From Klebsiella sp. BIGb0138 (GTDB taxonomy: Bacteria > Pseudomonadota > Gammaproteobacteria > Enterobacterales > Enterobacteriaceae), in NCBI RefSeq assembly GCF_004342285.1, contig NZ_SMCV01000005.1, positions 62,001 to 126,000 of the forward strand: a stretch of DNA of 64,000 bases. The letters run 5' to 3'. Positions 23,848 through 35,394 of this stretch are shown here, piece by piece; positions within the stretch are counted from its first letter, which is position 1, and each line of letters opens with the position of its first letter. The notes beneath the pieces were generated by a model. It saw only the letters and a list, made by a program, of their open reading frames with translations. It was not told where the DNA came from and searched no databases. The position numbers and the translations under genes are program-made.

Positions 23848-26532
23848 ATGACAGATGTGACCATTAAAGCGCTGGCCTCAGAGATTCAGACCTCTGTGGA
23901 TCGCCTGATACAGCAATTTGCTGATGCAGGGATTCGCAAATCGGCTGATGATTCTGTGACGGCGCAAGAGAAGCAAACCTTGTTGACACACCTGAACCGC
24001 GAACACGGTTCGGCGCCCGACAAGTTGACGCTGCAGCGCAAAACGCGTAGCACCTTAAATATTCCAGGTACCGGTGGTAAAAGTAAATCGGTACAAATCG
24101 AAGTCCGCAAGAAGCGCACCTTTGTGAAACGCGACCCGCAAGAGGCAGAACGCCTTGCCGCGGAAGAGCAGGCGCAGCGTGAAGCGGAAGAGAAAGCCCA
24201 TCGCGAGGCGGAAGAAGCAGCCAGGCGAGAGGCGCAATTAAAAGCTGAACGTGAGGCCGCAGAACAAGCTAAACGTGAAGTCGCTGAGAAAGCGAAACGT
24301 GAAGCTGCGGAAAAAGACAAAGTGAGCAATCAACAAACCGACGACATGACAAAAAGCGCCCAGGCTGAAAAGATCCGCCGTGAAAACGAAGCAGCAGAGC
24401 TGAAACGTAAAGCGGAAGAAGAAGCACGTCGCAAGCTTGAAGAAGAAGCGCGCCGCGTAGCGGACGAAGCACGCCGTATGGCTGCAGAAAACGAAAAGAA
24501 CTGGACCGAAACGCCAGAAGCTCCAGAAGAAACCAGCGATTATCACGTGACGACGTCTCAGCACGCTCGTCAGGCTGAAGATGACAACGATCGCGAAGTT
24601 GAAGGCGGTCGTGGCCGCGGTCGCAACAGCAAAGCTGCGCGTCCGAAGAAAGGCAACAAGCACGCCGAATCAAAAGCCGATCGTGAAGAAGCCCGTGCAG
24701 CCGTTCGTGGCGGCAAAGGCGGCAAGCGTAAAGGTTCTTCTCTGCAACAGGGCTTCCAGAAGCCTGCGCAGGCGGTAAACCGTGACGTTATCATCGGTGA
24801 AACCATCACCGTTGGCGAGCTGGCTAACAAGATGGCGGTCAAAGGTTCTCAGGTCATCAAAGCTATGATGAAGCTGGGCGCGATGGCGACCATCAACCAG
24901 GTCATCGACCAGGAAACCGCACAGCTGGTTGCCGAAGAGATGGGCCACAAAGTTATCCTGCGTCGTGAGAACGAACTGGAAGAAGCGGTAATGAGCGACC
25001 GTGACACCGGCGCGGCGGCGGAAGCCCGTGCACCGGTGGTGACCATCATGGGTCACGTTGACCACGGTAAAACCTCTCTGCTTGACTACATTCGCTCAAC
25101 CAAAGTGGCCTCCGGCGAAGCAGGCGGCATTACACAGCACATCGGTGCCTATCACGTTGAAACTGAAAACGGGATGATCACCTTCCTGGATACTCCGGGT
25201 CACGCCGCGTTTACCTCAATGCGTGCTCGTGGTGCTCAGGCAACGGATATCGTTGTTCTGGTGGTTGCGGCAGACGATGGCGTAATGCCACAGACTATTG
25301 AAGCTATCCAGCACGCGAAAGCGGCTCAGGTTCCGGTTGTGGTTGCGGTCAACAAGATCGACAAACCAGAAGCGGATATGGATCGCGTTAAAAACGAACT
25401 GTCTCAGTACGGCGTGATGCCGGAAGAGTGGGGCGGCGAATCCCAGTTCATCCCGGTTTCTGCGAAAGCGGGTACCGGTATTGATGACCTGCTGAACGCT
25501 ATCCTGCTGCAGGCTGAAGTTCTGGAACTGAAAGCCGTTCGTAACGGTATGGCTAGCGGCGCGGTTATCGAATCCTTCCTGGATAAAGGTCGTGGTCCGG
25601 TGGCTACCGTTCTGGTTCGTGAAGGCACCCTGAATAAGGGCGACATCGTACTGTGCGGCTTCGAATATGGCCGCGTGCGTGCAATGCGTAACGAACTGGG
25701 TCAGGAAGTTCTGGAAGCAGGTCCGTCCATTCCGGTGGAAATCCTCGGTCTGTCCGGCGTTCCGGCTGCGGGTGATGAAGTGACCGTTGTGCGTGACGAG
25801 AAAAAAGCGCGTGAAGTTGCTTTGTATCGTCAGGGCAAATTCCGTGAAGTCAAACTGGCGCGTCAGCAGAAATCTAAACTTGAGAACATGTTCGCTAACA
25901 TGACTGAAGGCGAAGTTCACGAAGTGAACGTCGTACTGAAAGCGGACGTTCAGGGTTCTGTAGAAGCCATCTCCGACTCTTTACTGAAACTGTCTACCGA
26001 CGAAGTCAAAGTGAAGATCATTGGTTCTGGCGTAGGTGGTATCACCGAAACCGACGCCACCCTGGCTGCGGCGTCCAACGCCATCCTGGTTGGCTTCAAC
26101 GTCCGTGCTGACGCCTCAGCACGTAAAGTGATTGAAGCTGAAAGCCTGGATCTGCGCTACTACTCCGTCATCTATAACCTGATCGACGAAGTGAAAGCGG
26201 CGATGAGCGGCATGCTGTCTCCGGAACTGAAACAGCAGATCATTGGTCTGGCTGAAGTGCGTGATGTGTTCAAATCGCCGAAATTCGGCGCCATCGCGGG
26301 CTGTATGGTTACTGAAGGCACGATTAAGCGTCATAACCCAATCCGCGTACTGCGCGACAACGTGGTTATCTATGAAGGCGAGCTGGAATCCCTGCGCCGC
26401 TTCAAAGATGACGTTAACGAAGTCCGTAACGGCATGGAATGTGGTATAGGCGTGAAGAACTACAACGACGTTCGCGTTGGCGATATGATCGAAGTGTTCG
26501 AGATCATCGAGATTCAGCGCAGCATCGATTAA
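23848..26532 (+). CDS. infB: Translation initiation factor IF-2
   Basis: 894-residue GTPase that delivers fMet-tRNA to the 30S P site. An N-terminal IF2N subdomain (about 1-50) is followed by a long charged E/A/K/R helix (about 100-215), a second IF2N domain, then the G domain with GHVDHGKT at about 402-409, DTPGHAAF and NKID, and domains II-IV. Two in-frame internal start candidates, GTG at 24322 and ATG at 24346 (codons 159 and 167), correspond to the known IF2-beta/gamma starts of E. coli. Confidence 0.98.
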   Translation: MTDVTIKALASEIQTSVDRLIQQFADAGIRKSADDSVTAQEKQTLLTHLNREHGSAPDKLTLQRKTRSTLNIPGTGGKSKSVQIEVRKKRTFVKRDPQEAERLAAEEQAQREAEEKAHREAEEAARREAQLKAEREAAEQAKREVAEKAKREAAEKDKVSNQQTDDMTKSAQAEKIRRENEAAELKRKAEEEARRKLEEEARRVADEARRMAAENEKNWTETPEAPEETSDYHVTTSQHARQAEDDNDREVEGGRGRGRNSKAARPKKGNKHAESKADREEARAAVRGGKGGKRKGSSLQQGFQKPAQAVNRDVIIGETITVGELANKMAVKGSQVIKAMMKLGAMATINQVIDQETAQLVAEEMGHKVILRRENELEEAVMSDRDTGAAAEARAPVVTIMGHVDHGKTSLLDYIRSTKVASGEAGGITQHIGAYHVETENGMITFLDTPGHAAFTSMRARGAQATDIVVLVVAADDGVMPQTIEAIQHAKAAQVPVVVAVNKIDKPEADMDRVKNELSQYGVMPEEWGGESQFIPVSAKAGTGIDDLLNAILLQAEVLELKAVRNGMASGAVIESFLDKGRGPVATVLVREGTLNKGDIVLCGFEYGRVRAMRNELGQEVLEAGPSIPVEILGLSGVPAAGDEVTVVRDEKKAREVALYRQGKFREVKLARQQKSKLENMFANMTEGEVHEVNVVLKADVQGSVEAISDSLLKLSTDEVKVKIIGSGVGGITETDATLAAASNAILVGFNVRADASARKVIEAESLDLRYYSVIYNLIDEVKAAMSGMLSPELKQQIIGLAEVRDVFKSPKFGAIAGCMVTEGTIKRHNPIRVLRDNVVIYEGELESLRRFKDDVNEVRNGMECGIGVKNYNDVRVGDMIEVFEIIEIQRSID

Positions 26533-26588
26533 TCTGCGTCGTTTCCGCAGTATCCGCGTGAGCGGTGCTGCAGAATCCATCGTGGATG

Positions 26589-26620
26589 ACAGGCCGGGTT
26601 AGCGAAGCGCCACCCGGCAA
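26589..26620. repeat. REP-like palindromic element between infB and rbfA
   Basis: Imperfect palindrome AGGCCGGGTT...CACCCGGCA around AGCGAAGCGC, with the G-C rich arms and central bulge of enterobacterial REP units. It lies just before the infB terminator. Confidence 0.65.
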
Positions 26621-26626
26621 TAATTC

Positions 26627-26653
26627 TAAAAAGGGGCTTATAGCCCCTTTTTG
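26627..26653 (+). terminator. Hairpin between infB and rbfA
   Basis: Stem AAAAAGGGGCT/AGCCCCTTTTT with a TAT loop. It may partly terminate infB transcripts before rbfA. Confidence 0.78.
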
Positions 26654-26674
26654 TCTTTACCTGGAGAATTTATT

Positions 26675-27076
26675 ATGGCGAAAGAATTTGGTCGCCCGCA
26701 GCGTGTGGCTCAGGAGATGCAAAAAGAGATTGCGATCATCCTGCAGCGCGAAATTAAAGACCCGCGTCTGGGCATGATGACCACCGTTTCCGGTGTGGAA
26801 ATGTCTCGCGATCTGGCTTATGCCAAAGTCTTTGTGACCTTCCTGAACGACAAAGACGAAGCCGCCGTGAAGGCGGGTATCAAAGCGTTGCAGGAAGCCT
26901 CCGGCTTTATCCGTTCACTGCTGGGCAAAGCGATGCGTCTACGTATCGTGCCGGAGCTGACCTTCTTCTACGACAACTCGCTGGTCGAAGGGATGCGCAT
27001 GTCCAACCTGGTGACCAGCGTGGTGAAGCATGACGATGAGCGTCGTGTGAATCCGGACGACAGCAAGGAGGACTGA
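26675..27076 (+). CDS. rbfA: 30S ribosome-binding factor A
   Basis: 133-residue cold-shock factor that matures the 5' end of 16S rRNA in the 30S subunit. It is a single KH-like domain (about 5-105), with [16 protein letters not shown] at the start and [18 protein letters not shown] in the first strands. The start is the ATG at 26675, preceded by a TGGAGAA ribosome site. The stop overlaps the truB start as TGATG. Confidence 0.96.
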   Translation: MAKEFGRPQRVAQEMQKEIAIILQREIKDPRLGMMTTVSGVEMSRDLAYAKVFVTFLNDKDEAAVKAGIKALQEASGFIRSLLGKAMRLRIVPELTFFYDNSLVEGMRMSNLVTSVVKHDDERRVNPDDSKED

Positions 27077-28020
27077 TGAGTCGTCCTCGTCGTCGCGGTC
27101 GCGATGTGCACGGCGTACTGCTGCTGGATAAGCCACAGGGCGCATCCAGCAACGATGTACTGCAAAAAGTAAAACGCCTTTATAACGCGAATCGGGCAGG
27201 GCACACCGGCGCGCTGGATCCGCTGGCAACCGGCATGCTGCCGATTTGCCTTGGGGAGGCCACCAAGTTCTCCCAATATCTGCTCGACTCCGATAAGCGC
27301 TATCGCGTGATTGCGAAGCTGGGCCAGCGTACAGATACCTCCGATGCCGATGGTCAGGTGGTGGAAGAGCGCCCGCTGACCTTCAGCGATGAACAGCTGG
27401 CGACGGCGCTGGACAGTTTCCGCGGCGAAACCCAACAGGTACCGTCGATGTATTCGGCGCTGAAGTATCAGGGGAAAAAGCTGTACGAATATGCTCGTCA
27501 GGGTATCGACGTCCCGCGTGAAGCCCGGCCGATTACCGTTTACGAGCTGCTGTTTATCCGTCATGAAGGGGATGAACTGGAGCTGGAGATTCACTGCTCG
27601 AAAGGCACCTATATTCGGACGATTATCGACGATTTGGGGGAAAAGCTGGGCTGCGGTGCGCACGTTATTTTCCTGCGTCGTCTCGCCGTCAGCAAATATC
27701 CGGTAGAGCGGATGGTCACTCTGGAACAGTTACAGGCGCTGGTTGAACAGGCGGCGGCGCAGGATATTCCCGCCGCGCAGCTGCTCGATCCGCTGCTGAT
27801 GCCAATGGACAGCCCGGCGTCGGATTATCCGTTGGTTAATATTCCCGAAACATCGGCGGTTTACTTTAAAAATGGTAACCCGGTTCGCACCTCAGGCGCG
27901 CCGCTCCAGGGGTTGGTGCGGGTAACGGAAGGCGTAGAAGAGAAGTTTCTCGGTATGGGTGAAATTGACGACGAAGGCCGCGTGGCGCCGCGTCGTCTGG
28001 TGGTTGAATATCCAGGCTGA
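27076..28020 (+). CDS. truB: tRNA pseudouridine-55 synthase
   Basis: 314-residue enzyme that makes pseudouridine 55 in the T loop of all elongator tRNAs. The catalytic aspartate is D48 in [15 protein letters not shown]. Other family signatures are [13 protein letters not shown] at the start and [13 protein letters not shown], and a C-terminal PUA domain lies at about 250-314. It is translationally coupled to rbfA; rpsO follows after a 147-base gap. Confidence 0.97.
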   Translation: MSRPRRRGRDVHGVLLLDKPQGASSNDVLQKVKRLYNANRAGHTGALDPLATGMLPICLGEATKFSQYLLDSDKRYRVIAKLGQRTDTSDADGQVVEERPLTFSDEQLATALDSFRGETQQVPSMYSALKYQGKKLYEYARQGIDVPREARPITVYELLFIRHEGDELELEIHCSKGTYIRTIIDDLGEKLGCGAHVIFLRRLAVSKYPVERMVTLEQLQALVEQAAAQDIPAAQLLDPLLMPMDSPASDYPLVNIPETSAVYFKNGNPVRTSGAPLQGLVRVTEGVEEKFLGMGEIDDEGRVAPRRLVVEYPG

Positions 28021-28152
28021 GGGCTGTTCTTGCGATAAAAGCCGGCTGCGGGTAGAATATCGCCGCTTAACGTCCGCAAAAGTGTTTTAACATTTTCGGG
28101 CGTTGCATCAGGGGTCGCTGAATTAGAGATCGGCACCCTTTCTTTCTTTTAA

Positions 28153-28437
<285 letters not shown>

Positions 28438-28452
28438 TTCTGCGAGTTTCAG

Positions 28453-28480
28453 AAAAAGGGGCCTCAGGGCCCCTTTTTTC
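28453..28480 (+). terminator. Terminator after rpsO
   Basis: Stem AAAAGGGGCC/GGCCCCTTTT with a short loop and a T run. It attenuates transcription between rpsO and pnp. Confidence 0.87.
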
Positions 28481-28544
28481 GACCAGGCGGCAGCAATTCG
28501 CTAAAAACTCATGTATTGTTGCTATTAATGATCTTCGTGCAGAG

Positions 28545-28679
28545 GTTCGCGCGGCTAATGAGAGGCTTGATCCGCAGGGGCGGGTAAAGGTTGTCATTAG
28601 TCGCGAGGATGCAGGAGATCGGGTCAACTGACGCTATGTCGTGGATATAGCGTCACCTATTGATATAAAGGATAGAATT
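28545..28679 (+). promoter_or_regulatory. Structured pnp leader (RNase III / PNPase autoregulation)
   Basis: The leader shows two paired segments, CTAATGA (28555-28561) with TCATTAG (28594-28600), and TGACGCTAT (28629-28637) with ATAGCGTCA (28647-28655). The second stem ends just before the ribosome site AAAGGA (28667-28672). This agrees with the E. coli pnp leader, in which RNase III cleaves the long stem and PNPase then destabilises its own mRNA. The antisense sRNA SraG maps to this gap in E. coli; I cannot demonstrate it here. Confidence 0.6.
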
Positions 28680-30815
28680 TTGCTAAATCCGATCGTTCGT
28701 AAATTCCAGTACGGCCAACATACCGTAACGCTGGAAACCGGCATGATGGCTCGTCAGGCCACTGCCGCTGTCATGGTTAGCATGGATGACACCGCGGTAT
28801 TCGTTACCGTTGTGGGTCAGAAAAAAGCGAAGCCAGGTCAGGACTTCTTCCCGCTGACCGTTAACTATCAAGAACGTACCTACGCAGCAGGTAAAATTCC
28901 GGGTGGTTTCTTCCGTCGTGAAGGCCGTCCAAGCGAAGGCGAAACCCTGATCGCGCGTCTGATTGACCGCCCGGTTCGCCCGCTGTTCCCGGAAGGCTTC
29001 GTCAACGAAGTTCAGGTTATTGCCACCGTTGTTTCCGTTAACCCGCAGGTTAACCCGGATATCGTGGCGATGATTGGTGCTTCCGCAGCGCTGTCCCTGT
29101 CCGGTATTCCGTTCAACGGTCCTATCGGTTCTGCTCGCGTTGGTTATATCAACGACCAGTACGTTCTGAACCCGACTCAGGATGAGCTGAAAGAAAGTAA
29201 GCTGGACCTGGTGGTTGCCGGTACCGAAGCGGCAGTGCTGATGGTTGAATCTGAAGCAGAACTGCTGAGCGAAGACCAGATGCTGGGCGCAGTGGTCTTT
29301 GGCCACGAGCAGCAGCAGATTGTCATTCAGAACATCAATGACCTGGTTAAAGAAGCGGGTAAACCGCGCTGGGACTGGCAGCCGGAAGCCGTCAACGAAG
29401 CGCTGAACGCGCGCGTCGCTGCGCTGGCCGAAGCGCGTCTGAGCGATGCTTACCGTATCACTGACAAACAAGAGCGCTATGCTCAGATTGATGTGATCAA
29501 AGCGGAAACCATCGCCACGCTGACCGCAGAAGATGAAACCCTGGACGCTAACGAACTGGGCGAAATCCTGCACGCTATCGAGAAGAATGCCGTGCGTAGC
29601 CGCGTACTGGCTGGCGAACCGCGTATCGATGGCCGTGAAAAAGATATGATTCGTGGCCTGGACGTGCGTACCGGCGTCCTGCCGCGTACTCACGGTTCCG
29701 CACTGTTCACCCGTGGTGAAACTCAGGCGCTGGTGACCGCGACGCTGGGCACCGCACGTGACGCGCAGAACATCGATGAACTGATGGGTGAGCGTACTGA
29801 CTCCTTCCTGTTCCACTACAACTTCCCTCCGTACTCCGTAGGCGAAACGGGCATGGTGGGTTCGCCGAAGCGTCGTGAAATCGGTCACGGTCGTCTGGCT
29901 AAGCGTGGCGTACTGGCCGTGATGCCGACCACTGAAGAGTTCCCGTACACCGTTCGCGTGGTTTCTGAAATCACCGAATCTAACGGTTCTTCTTCCATGG
30001 CTTCCGTGTGCGGCGCTTCCCTGGCGCTGATGGACGCAGGCGTACCGGTGAAAGCCGCCGTTGCGGGTATCGCGATGGGTCTGGTGAAAGAAGGCGACAA
30101 CTACGTCGTTCTGTCTGACATTCTGGGTGATGAAGACCACCTGGGTGATATGGACTTCAAAGTTGCGGGTTCCCGCGACGGTATCTCTGCCCTGCAGATG
30201 GATATCAAAATTGAAGGTATCACCAAAGAGATCATGCAGGTTGCATTGAACCAGGCTAAAGGTGCGCGTCTGCACATCCTGGGCGTGATGGAGCAGGCGA
30301 TTAACGCGCCGCGCGGCGACATCTCCGAGTTCGCACCGCGTATCCACACCATCAAGATCAGCCCGGACAAGATCAAAGACGTGATCGGTAAAGGCGGTTC
30401 GGTGATCCGTGCGCTGACTGAAGAAACCGGCACCACCATCGAAATCGAAGATGACGGTACCGTGAAGATCGCAGCAACCGACGGCGATAAAGCGCAGCAT
30501 GCTATCCGTCGTATCGAAGAGATCACCGCTGAGATCGAAGTGGGCCGCATCTACAATGGTAAAGTGACCCGTATCGTTGACTTTGGCGCGTTTGTTGCCA
30601 TCGGCGGCGGTAAAGAAGGTCTGGTTCATATTTCTCAGATTGCCGACAAGCGCGTCGAGAAAGTGACCGATTACCTGCAGATGGGTCAGGAAGTCCCGGT
30701 TAAGGTTCTGGAAGTTGACCGTCAGGGCCGCGTTCGTCTGAGCATCAAAGAAGCAGCTGAACAAACTCAGCCTGCCGCTGCGCCGGAAGCTCCGGTTGCT
30801 GAGCAGGGCGAGTAA
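28680..30815 (+). CDS. pnp: Polynucleotide phosphorylase
   Basis: 711-residue 3'-5' exoribonuclease of the RNA degradosome. Two RNase PH-like domains (about 1-225 and 310-545) are separated by a helical domain, then KH (about 550-615, [16 protein letters not shown]) and S1 (about 620-690). The start is the TTG at 28680 ([13 protein letters not shown]), 8 bases after AAAGGA, and gives the same length as in E. coli; an upstream in-frame ATG at 28641 lies inside the leader hairpin. nlpI follows. Confidence 0.97.
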   Translation: MLNPIVRKFQYGQHTVTLETGMMARQATAAVMVSMDDTAVFVTVVGQKKAKPGQDFFPLTVNYQERTYAAGKIPGGFFRREGRPSEGETLIARLIDRPVRPLFPEGFVNEVQVIATVVSVNPQVNPDIVAMIGASAALSLSGIPFNGPIGSARVGYINDQYVLNPTQDELKESKLDLVVAGTEAAVLMVESEAELLSEDQMLGAVVFGHEQQQIVIQNINDLVKEAGKPRWDWQPEAVNEALNARVAALAEARLSDAYRITDKQERYAQIDVIKAETIATLTAEDETLDANELGEILHAIEKNAVRSRVLAGEPRIDGREKDMIRGLDVRTGVLPRTHGSALFTRGETQALVTATLGTARDAQNIDELMGERTDSFLFHYNFPPYSVGETGMVGSPKRREIGHGRLAKRGVLAVMPTTEEFPYTVRVVSEITESNGSSSMASVCGASLALMDAGVPVKAAVAGIAMGLVKEGDNYVVLSDILGDEDHLGDMDFKVAGSRDGISALQMDIKIEGITKEIMQVALNQAKGARLHILGVMEQAINAPRGDISEFAPRIHTIKISPDKIKDVIGKGGSVIRALTEETGTTIEIEDDGTVKIAATDGDKAQHAIRRIEEITAEIEVGRIYNGKVTRIVDFGAFVAIGGGKEGLVHISQIADKRVEKVTDYLQMGQEVPVKVLEVDRQGRVRLSIKEAAEQTQPAAAPEAPVAEQGE

Positions 30816-30826
30816 GGTTGCCGTTT

Positions 30827-30848
30827 GCCCTCCGCGTGGGCGGAGGGC
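30827..30848 (+). other. Hairpin in the pnp-nlpI gap
   Basis: GCCCTCCGC/GGCGGAGGGC forms a strong stem with a short loop but has no T tract. It is probably an mRNA-stabilising or processing hairpin rather than an intrinsic terminator. Confidence 0.5.
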
Positions 30849-30923
30849 GTATTACGGGCAGGACGCCTTGTTTGCAGCCGGGGAACTGGACGTTCATCCA
30901 ATCGTTGTCTTCGGGAGTGGGAA

Positions 30924-31808
30924 ATGAAGCCTTTTTTGCGCTGGTGTTTCGTGGCGACAGCTCTCACGCTGGCAGGATGCAGCAATTCTGCCTGGCGTAA
31001 AGACGCAGTCCTCGCGGTGCCATTGCAACCGACTTTGCAGCAAGAAGTGATTCTGGCGCGCATGGAACAAATTCTTGCCAGTCGGGCTTTAACCGATGAC
31101 GAACGCGCACAGCTTTTATATGAGCGCGGAGTGTTGTATGATAGTCTCGGTCTGAGGGCATTAGCGCGAAATGATTTTTCACAAGCGCTGGCAATCCGAC
31201 CAGATATGCCTGAAGTATTCAATTACTTAGGCATTTATTTAACGCAGGCAGGCAATTTTGATGCTGCCTATGAAGCGTTTGATTCTGTACTTGAGCTTGA
31301 TCCAACTTACAACTACGCGCACTTAAACCGCGGCATCGCCCTGTATTACGGCGGTCGCGCTAAGTTAGCGCAAGATGATCTGCTGGCGTTTTATCAAGAC
31401 GATCCCAATGATCCTTTCCGTAGCCTGTGGCTTTACCTCGCTGAGCGCAAACTCGACGAGAAGCAGGCACTCGAAGCACTGAAGCAGCGCTTCGACAAAT
31501 CGGACAAAGAGCAATGGGGATGGAACATTGTCGAGTTCTACCTTAGCGACATCAGTGAAAAAACGCTGATGGACCGTTTGAAGGCAGACGCAACGGATAA
31601 CACCTCGCTCGCTGAGCATCTCAGTGAAACCAACTTCTATTTAGGTAAGTACTACCTAAGTCTGGGGGACAGGGACAGCGCTACGGCACTGTTCAAACTG
31701 GCGGTCGCAAACAACGTACACAACTACGTTGAGCACCGATACGCATTGTTGGAATTATCGCTCCTGGGCCAGGAGCAAGATGACCTGGCAGAATCGGACC
31801 AGCAATAG
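30924..31808 (+). CDS. nlpI: TPR lipoprotein NlpI
   Basis: 294-residue outer-membrane lipoprotein that is an adaptor for the Prc protease and for peptidoglycan hydrolases such as MepS. The lipobox is LTLAGC with the lipidated cysteine at residue 19. Tetratricopeptide repeats follow (about 60-170, for example [24 protein letters not shown] and [22 protein letters not shown]). I use the ATG at 30924; family length is exact. It sits between pnp and yrbN-deaD. Confidence 0.97.
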   Translation: MKPFLRWCFVATALTLAGCSNSAWRKDAVLAVPLQPTLQQEVILARMEQILASRALTDDERAQLLYERGVLYDSLGLRALARNDFSQALAIRPDMPEVFNYLGIYLTQAGNFDAAYEAFDSVLELDPTYNYAHLNRGIALYYGGRAKLAQDDLLAFYQDDPNDPFRSLWLYLAERKLDEKQALEALKQRFDKSDKEQWGWNIVEFYLSDISEKTLMDRLKADATDNTSLAEHLSETNFYLGKYYLSLGDRDSATALFKLAVANNVHNYVEHRYALLELSLLGQEQDDLAESDQQ

Positions 31809-31910
31809 CTGACGAACACATCAGCCCATTTTTTTGTTTGCCATCACCTTCACGGGTGAGGGCGTTGTTGTTCGTTAATACACCTACTTTGAGCCGGTTC
31901 ACACTTTTCA

Positions 31911-31991
31911 ATGAAAATTACTCTAAATTTTCACGTTGAGTTATGTAGACTGGCCGCCATTAATTTTGAGGCACACGTACTACATGGCTGA
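31911..31991 (+). CDS. yrbN: Small leader protein YrbN
   Basis: A 26-residue open frame, [20 protein letters not shown] plus AHVLHG, whose stop overlaps the deaD start by 8 bases. The core [12 protein letters not shown] is what I recall of the E. coli small protein YrbN, found in the same place. The overlap suggests translational coupling with deaD. No function is known. It is too short for normal gene callers, and confidence rests on position and the conserved core. Confidence 0.75.
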   Translation: MKITLNFHVELCRLAAINFEAHVLHG

Positions 31992-33948
31992 ATTCGAAAC
32001 CACTTTTGCAGATCTGGGCCTGAAGGCTCCTATCCTTGAAGCCCTTAACGATCTGGGTTACGAAAAACCATCTCCGATCCAGGCTGAGTGCATTCCGCAC
32101 CTGCTGGGCGGCCGCGATGTTCTGGGTATGGCCCAGACGGGTAGCGGTAAAACCGCAGCGTTCTCTTTACCGCTGCTGAACAATCTTGATCCTGAGCTCA
32201 AAGCACCGCAAATTCTGGTGCTGGCGCCGACCCGCGAACTGGCGGTACAGGTTGCTGAAGCGATGACGGACTTCTCTAAACATATGCGCGGCGTAAACGT
32301 GGTGGCCCTTTACGGCGGCCAGCGTTATGACGTGCAGCTGCGTGCTCTGCGCCAGGGACCACAAATCGTTGTGGGTACCCCGGGTCGTCTGCTTGACCAC
32401 CTGAAACGCGGGACTCTGGATCTCTCTAAACTGAGCGGTCTGGTACTGGATGAAGCCGACGAAATGTTGCGTATGGGCTTCATCGAAGACGTAGAAACGA
32501 TTATGGCGCAGATCCCGGAAGGTCATCAGACCGCTCTGTTCTCTGCCACCATGCCGGAAGCGATCCGTCGCATTACCCGCCGCTTTATGAAAGAGCCGCA
32601 GGAAGTGCGCATCCAGTCCAGCGTTACCACTCGCCCGGACATCAGCCAGAGCTACTGGACTGCTTACGGTATGCGTAAAAACGAAGCGCTGGTGCGTTTC
32701 CTGGAAGCGGAAGATTTTGATGCGGCGATCATCTTCGTACGTACCAAAAACGCGACCCTGGAAGTGGCTGAAGCGCTGGAGCGTAGCGGCTACAACAGCG
32801 CCGCGCTGAACGGTGACATGAACCAGGCCCTGCGTGAGCAGACTCTGGAGCGTCTGAAAGATGGTCGTCTGGACATCCTGATTGCGACCGACGTTGCGGC
32901 CCGTGGCCTTGACGTTGAGCGTATCAGCCTGGTTGTTAACTACGATATCCCGATGGACTCTGAGTCTTACGTTCACCGTATCGGCCGTACCGGTCGTGCG
33001 GGCCGCGCGGGTCGCGCGCTGCTGTTCGTTGAGAACCGCGAACGCCGCCTGCTGCGGAACATCGAACGCACCATGAAGCTGACGATTCCGGAAGTTGAAC
33101 TGCCGAACGCGGAGCTGCTGGGCAAACGTCGCCTGGAAAAATTCGCCGCTAAAGTTCAGCAGCAGCTGGAAAGCAGCGATCTGGATCAGTACCGTGCCCT
33201 GCTGGCGAAAATCCAGCCGACGGCTGAAGGTGAAGAGCTGGATATCGAAACGCTGGCCGCGGCACTGCTGAAAATGGCTCAGGGCGAACGTCCGCTGATT
33301 CTGCCGCCGGATGCGCCAATGCGTCCTAAGCGTGAATTCCGCGACCGTGATGATCGTTTCGAACGCCGCGGCGATCGCAACGACCGTGGCCCGCGCGGTG
33401 ACCGTGCGGAACGTGGTGGAGAAGATCGTCCGAAACGCGAACGTCGCGACGTGGGCGATATGGAACTGTATCGCATTGAAGTGGGCCGTGATGATGGTGT
33501 TGAAGTTCGTCACATCGTTGGCGCTATCGCTAACGAAGGCGACATCAGCAGCCGTTATATCGGTAACATCAAGCTGTTCGGTACCCACTCCACCATCGAG
33601 CTGCCGAAGGGCATGCCGGGCGAAGTTCTGCAGCACTTTACCCGCACCCGGATCCTGAATAAGCCGATGAACATGCAGCTGCTGGGCGATGCGCAGCCGC
33701 GTCCTGACCGTGGCGGCGAGCGTCGTGGCGGTGGTGAACGTCGTGAAGGCGGCCGTGCATTCGGCGGCGAACGTCGCGAAGGCGGTCGTGCATTCGGTGG
33801 TGAGCGTCGTGAAGGTGGCCGCGGTGATGGTCGTCGTTTCAGCGGCGAACGTCGTGACGGCGCCCGTGCTCCGCGTCGTGATGATGCAGCAGCGGCTCCG
33901 CGCCGTGATGATTCCGCAGGCCGTCGTCGTTTCGGTGGCGATGCGTAA
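31984..33948 (+). CDS. deaD: ATP-dependent DEAD-box RNA helicase DeaD (CsdA)
   Basis: 654-residue cold-shock RNA helicase involved in 50S assembly, mRNA decay and translation. Motifs: AQTGSGKT (50-57), PTRELA, DEAD (156-159), [11 protein letters not shown] and [11 protein letters not shown] CsdA dimerisation region and an RNA-binding domain (about 480-560, [23 protein letters not shown]) follow. The C-terminus is an R/G-rich tail with three near-perfect 11-residue repeats of [11 protein letters not shown] (33733-33831), making it about 25 residues longer than in E. coli. I use the ATG at 31984. Confidence 0.97.
   Translation: MAEFETTFADLGLKAPILEALNDLGYEKPSPIQAECIPHLLGGRDVLGMAQTGSGKTAAFSLPLLNNLDPELKAPQILVLAPTRELAVQVAEAMTDFSKHMRGVNVVALYGGQRYDVQLRALRQGPQIVVGTPGRLLDHLKRGTLDLSKLSGLVLDEADEMLRMGFIEDVETIMAQIPEGHQTALFSATMPEAIRRITRRFMKEPQEVRIQSSVTTRPDISQSYWTAYGMRKNEALVRFLEAEDFDAAIIFVRTKNATLEVAEALERSGYNSAALNGDMNQALREQTLERLKDGRLDILIATDVAARGLDVERISLVVNYDIPMDSESYVHRIGRTGRAGRAGRALLFVENRERRLLRNIERTMKLTIPEVELPNAELLGKRRLEKFAAKVQQQLESSDLDQYRALLAKIQPTAEGEELDIETLAAALLKMAQGERPLILPPDAPMRPKREFRDRDDRFERRGDRNDRGPRGDRAERGGEDRPKRERRDVGDMELYRIEVGRDDGVEVRHIVGAIANEGDISSRYIGNIKLFGTHSTIELPKGMPGEVLQHFTRTRILNKPMNMQLLGDAQPRPDRGGERRGGGERREGGRAFGGERREGGRAFGGERREGGRGDGRRFSGERRDGARAPRRDDAAAAPRRDDSAGRRRFGGDA
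33733..33831 (+). repeat. Three tandem 33-bp repeats in the deaD tail
   Basis: Units at 33733-33765, 33766-33798 and 33799-33831 encode [22 protein letters not shown] and [11 protein letters not shown]. The DNA units differ only at synonymous positions and at the end of unit 3. The pattern is consistent with slippage or unequal recombination in frame. Confidence 0.85.
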
Positions 33949-33982
33949 TCAGCGCATTCCGCTAGCGTAAAGTAAATAATAC

Positions 33983-34013
33983 AGCCCCGATCGTGATGAT
34001 TGGGGCTTTTTTT
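33983..34013 (+). terminator. Terminator after deaD
   Basis: Stem AGCCCCGATC with GATTGGGGCT (one T-G pair) and a short loop, followed by TTTTTTT. Confidence 0.85.
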
Positions 34014-34090
34014 ATTCCCTTCGTACTCGTGTACTGGTACAGTGCTGCGCGTTAATAACGAAAAGAATAATTGACTGGAGATTTCGGCAA

Positions 34091-35335
34091 ATGGCGACAC
34101 TTACCACTACGGCAACCCGGCCGTCCCTGTTTGGCGGCGTGGTGATTATCGGCGGGACCATTATTGGCGCGGGCATGTTTTCGCTGCCGGTGGTCATGTC
34201 CGGTGCGTGGTTCTTCTGGTCGCTGGCGGCGCTGGTCTTCACCTGGTTCTGTATGCTGCATTCCGGGCTGATGATTCTCGAAGCGAACCTCAACTACCGT
34301 ATCGGCTCCAGCTTTGACACCATCACCAAAGATCTGCTCGGCAAAGGCTGGAACCTGGTCAATGGCATCTCGATTGCCTTTGTCCTCTATATTCTGACCT
34401 ATGCCTATATCTCGGCCAGCGGTTCCATTCTGCATCATACCTTCTCGGCGCTGTCGCTGAATGTACCGGCGCGGGCCGCGGGGTTTGGTTTTGCCCTGCT
34501 GGTGGCGTTTATCGTGTGGTTGAGTACCAGGGCGGTAAGCCGGATGACGGCAATCGTCCTGGGGGCTAAAGTCATCACCTTTTTCCTGACCTTCGGTAGC
34601 CTGCTGGGGCATGTCGAGCCGACGACGCTGTTCAACGTCGGTGAACAAAACGCCTCCTACACGCCGTACCTGCTGATGACGCTGCCATTTTGCCTGGCCT
34701 CCTTTGGCTACCACGGTAACGTGCCGAGCCTGATGAAGTACTATGGCAAGGATCCCCGCACCATTACCCGCTGCCTGGTTTACGGTACCCTGCTGGCGCT
34801 GGGGTTGTACGTAGTCTGGCTGCTGGTGACGATGGGCAATATTCCGCGTCAGGAGTTTATCGGCATCGCACAGAAGGGCGGTAATATTGATGTGCTGGTA
34901 CAGGCATTAAGCGGGGTGCTCAACAGCCGTAGTCTGGATCTGCTGCTGGTGGTGTTCTCGAACTTTGCCGTCGCCAGCTCATTCCTTGGGGTAACCCTGG
35001 GCCTGTTTGACTACCTGGCGGATCTCTTCGGTTTCGATGATTCTGCGCTGGGGCGCTTTAAGACCGCGCTTCTGACCTTCGTTCCGCCGGTCATTGGCGG
35101 CCTGCTGCAGCCGAATGGTTTTCTGTACGCTATCGGCTACGCCGGGCTCGCGGCAACCATCTGGGCGGCGATTGTGCCGGCGCTGCTGGCTCGCGCATCG
35201 CGCAAACGCTTCGGCAGCCCACAGTTTCGCGTCTGGGGCGGAAAACCGATGATTGCGCTGATCCTGTTGTTCGGCGTCGGTAACGTGGTGGTGCATTTCT
35301 TATCGAGCTTCAACGTTCTGCCGGTCTATCAGTAA
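34091..35335 (+). CDS. mtr: Tryptophan-specific transporter
   Basis: 414-residue permease of the hydroxy/aromatic amino acid permease (HAAAP) family with about eleven helices. The first helix carries [21 protein letters not shown] (the conserved [13 protein letters not shown] signature). Mtr is the high-affinity tryptophan:H+ symporter, TrpR/TyrR-regulated in E. coli; I did not find a convincing TrpR operator in the short upstream gap. It is flanked by deaD and convergent yhbW. Confidence 0.95.
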   Translation: MATLTTTATRPSLFGGVVIIGGTIIGAGMFSLPVVMSGAWFFWSLAALVFTWFCMLHSGLMILEANLNYRIGSSFDTITKDLLGKGWNLVNGISIAFVLYILTYAYISASGSILHHTFSALSLNVPARAAGFGFALLVAFIVWLSTRAVSRMTAIVLGAKVITFFLTFGSLLGHVEPTTLFNVGEQNASYTPYLLMTLPFCLASFGYHGNVPSLMKYYGKDPRTITRCLVYGTLLALGLYVVWLLVTMGNIPRQEFIGIAQKGGNIDVLVQALSGVLNSRSLDLLLVVFSNFAVASSFLGVTLGLFDYLADLFGFDDSALGRFKTALLTFVPPVIGGLLQPNGFLYAIGYAGLAATIWAAIVPALLARASRKRFGSPQFRVWGGKPMIALILLFGVGNVVVHFLSSFNVLPVYQ

Positions 35336-35346
35336 ATCCGCCTACG

Positions 35347-35384
35347 ATGCGAAGGGCTACTCCGTGAGTCGCCCTTCGCATTTG
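35347..35384. terminator. Bidirectional terminator between mtr and yhbW
   Basis: Stem ATGCGAAGGGC/GCCCTTCGCAT with internal ACTC/GAGT pairing and a T-rich flank, placed between convergent genes. Confidence 0.78.
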
Positions 35385-35394
35385 ACAACAGACG

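Noticed and set aside
28683-30764. Very long open frame on the minus strand opposite pnp
   Set aside because: It is antisense to a clearly real pnp, follows the codon bias of the sense gene and shows no family motif or ribosome site.
30827-30848. Intrinsic terminator after pnp
   Set aside because: Strong stem but no T tract follows; nlpI starts close by, so I list it as a hairpin only.
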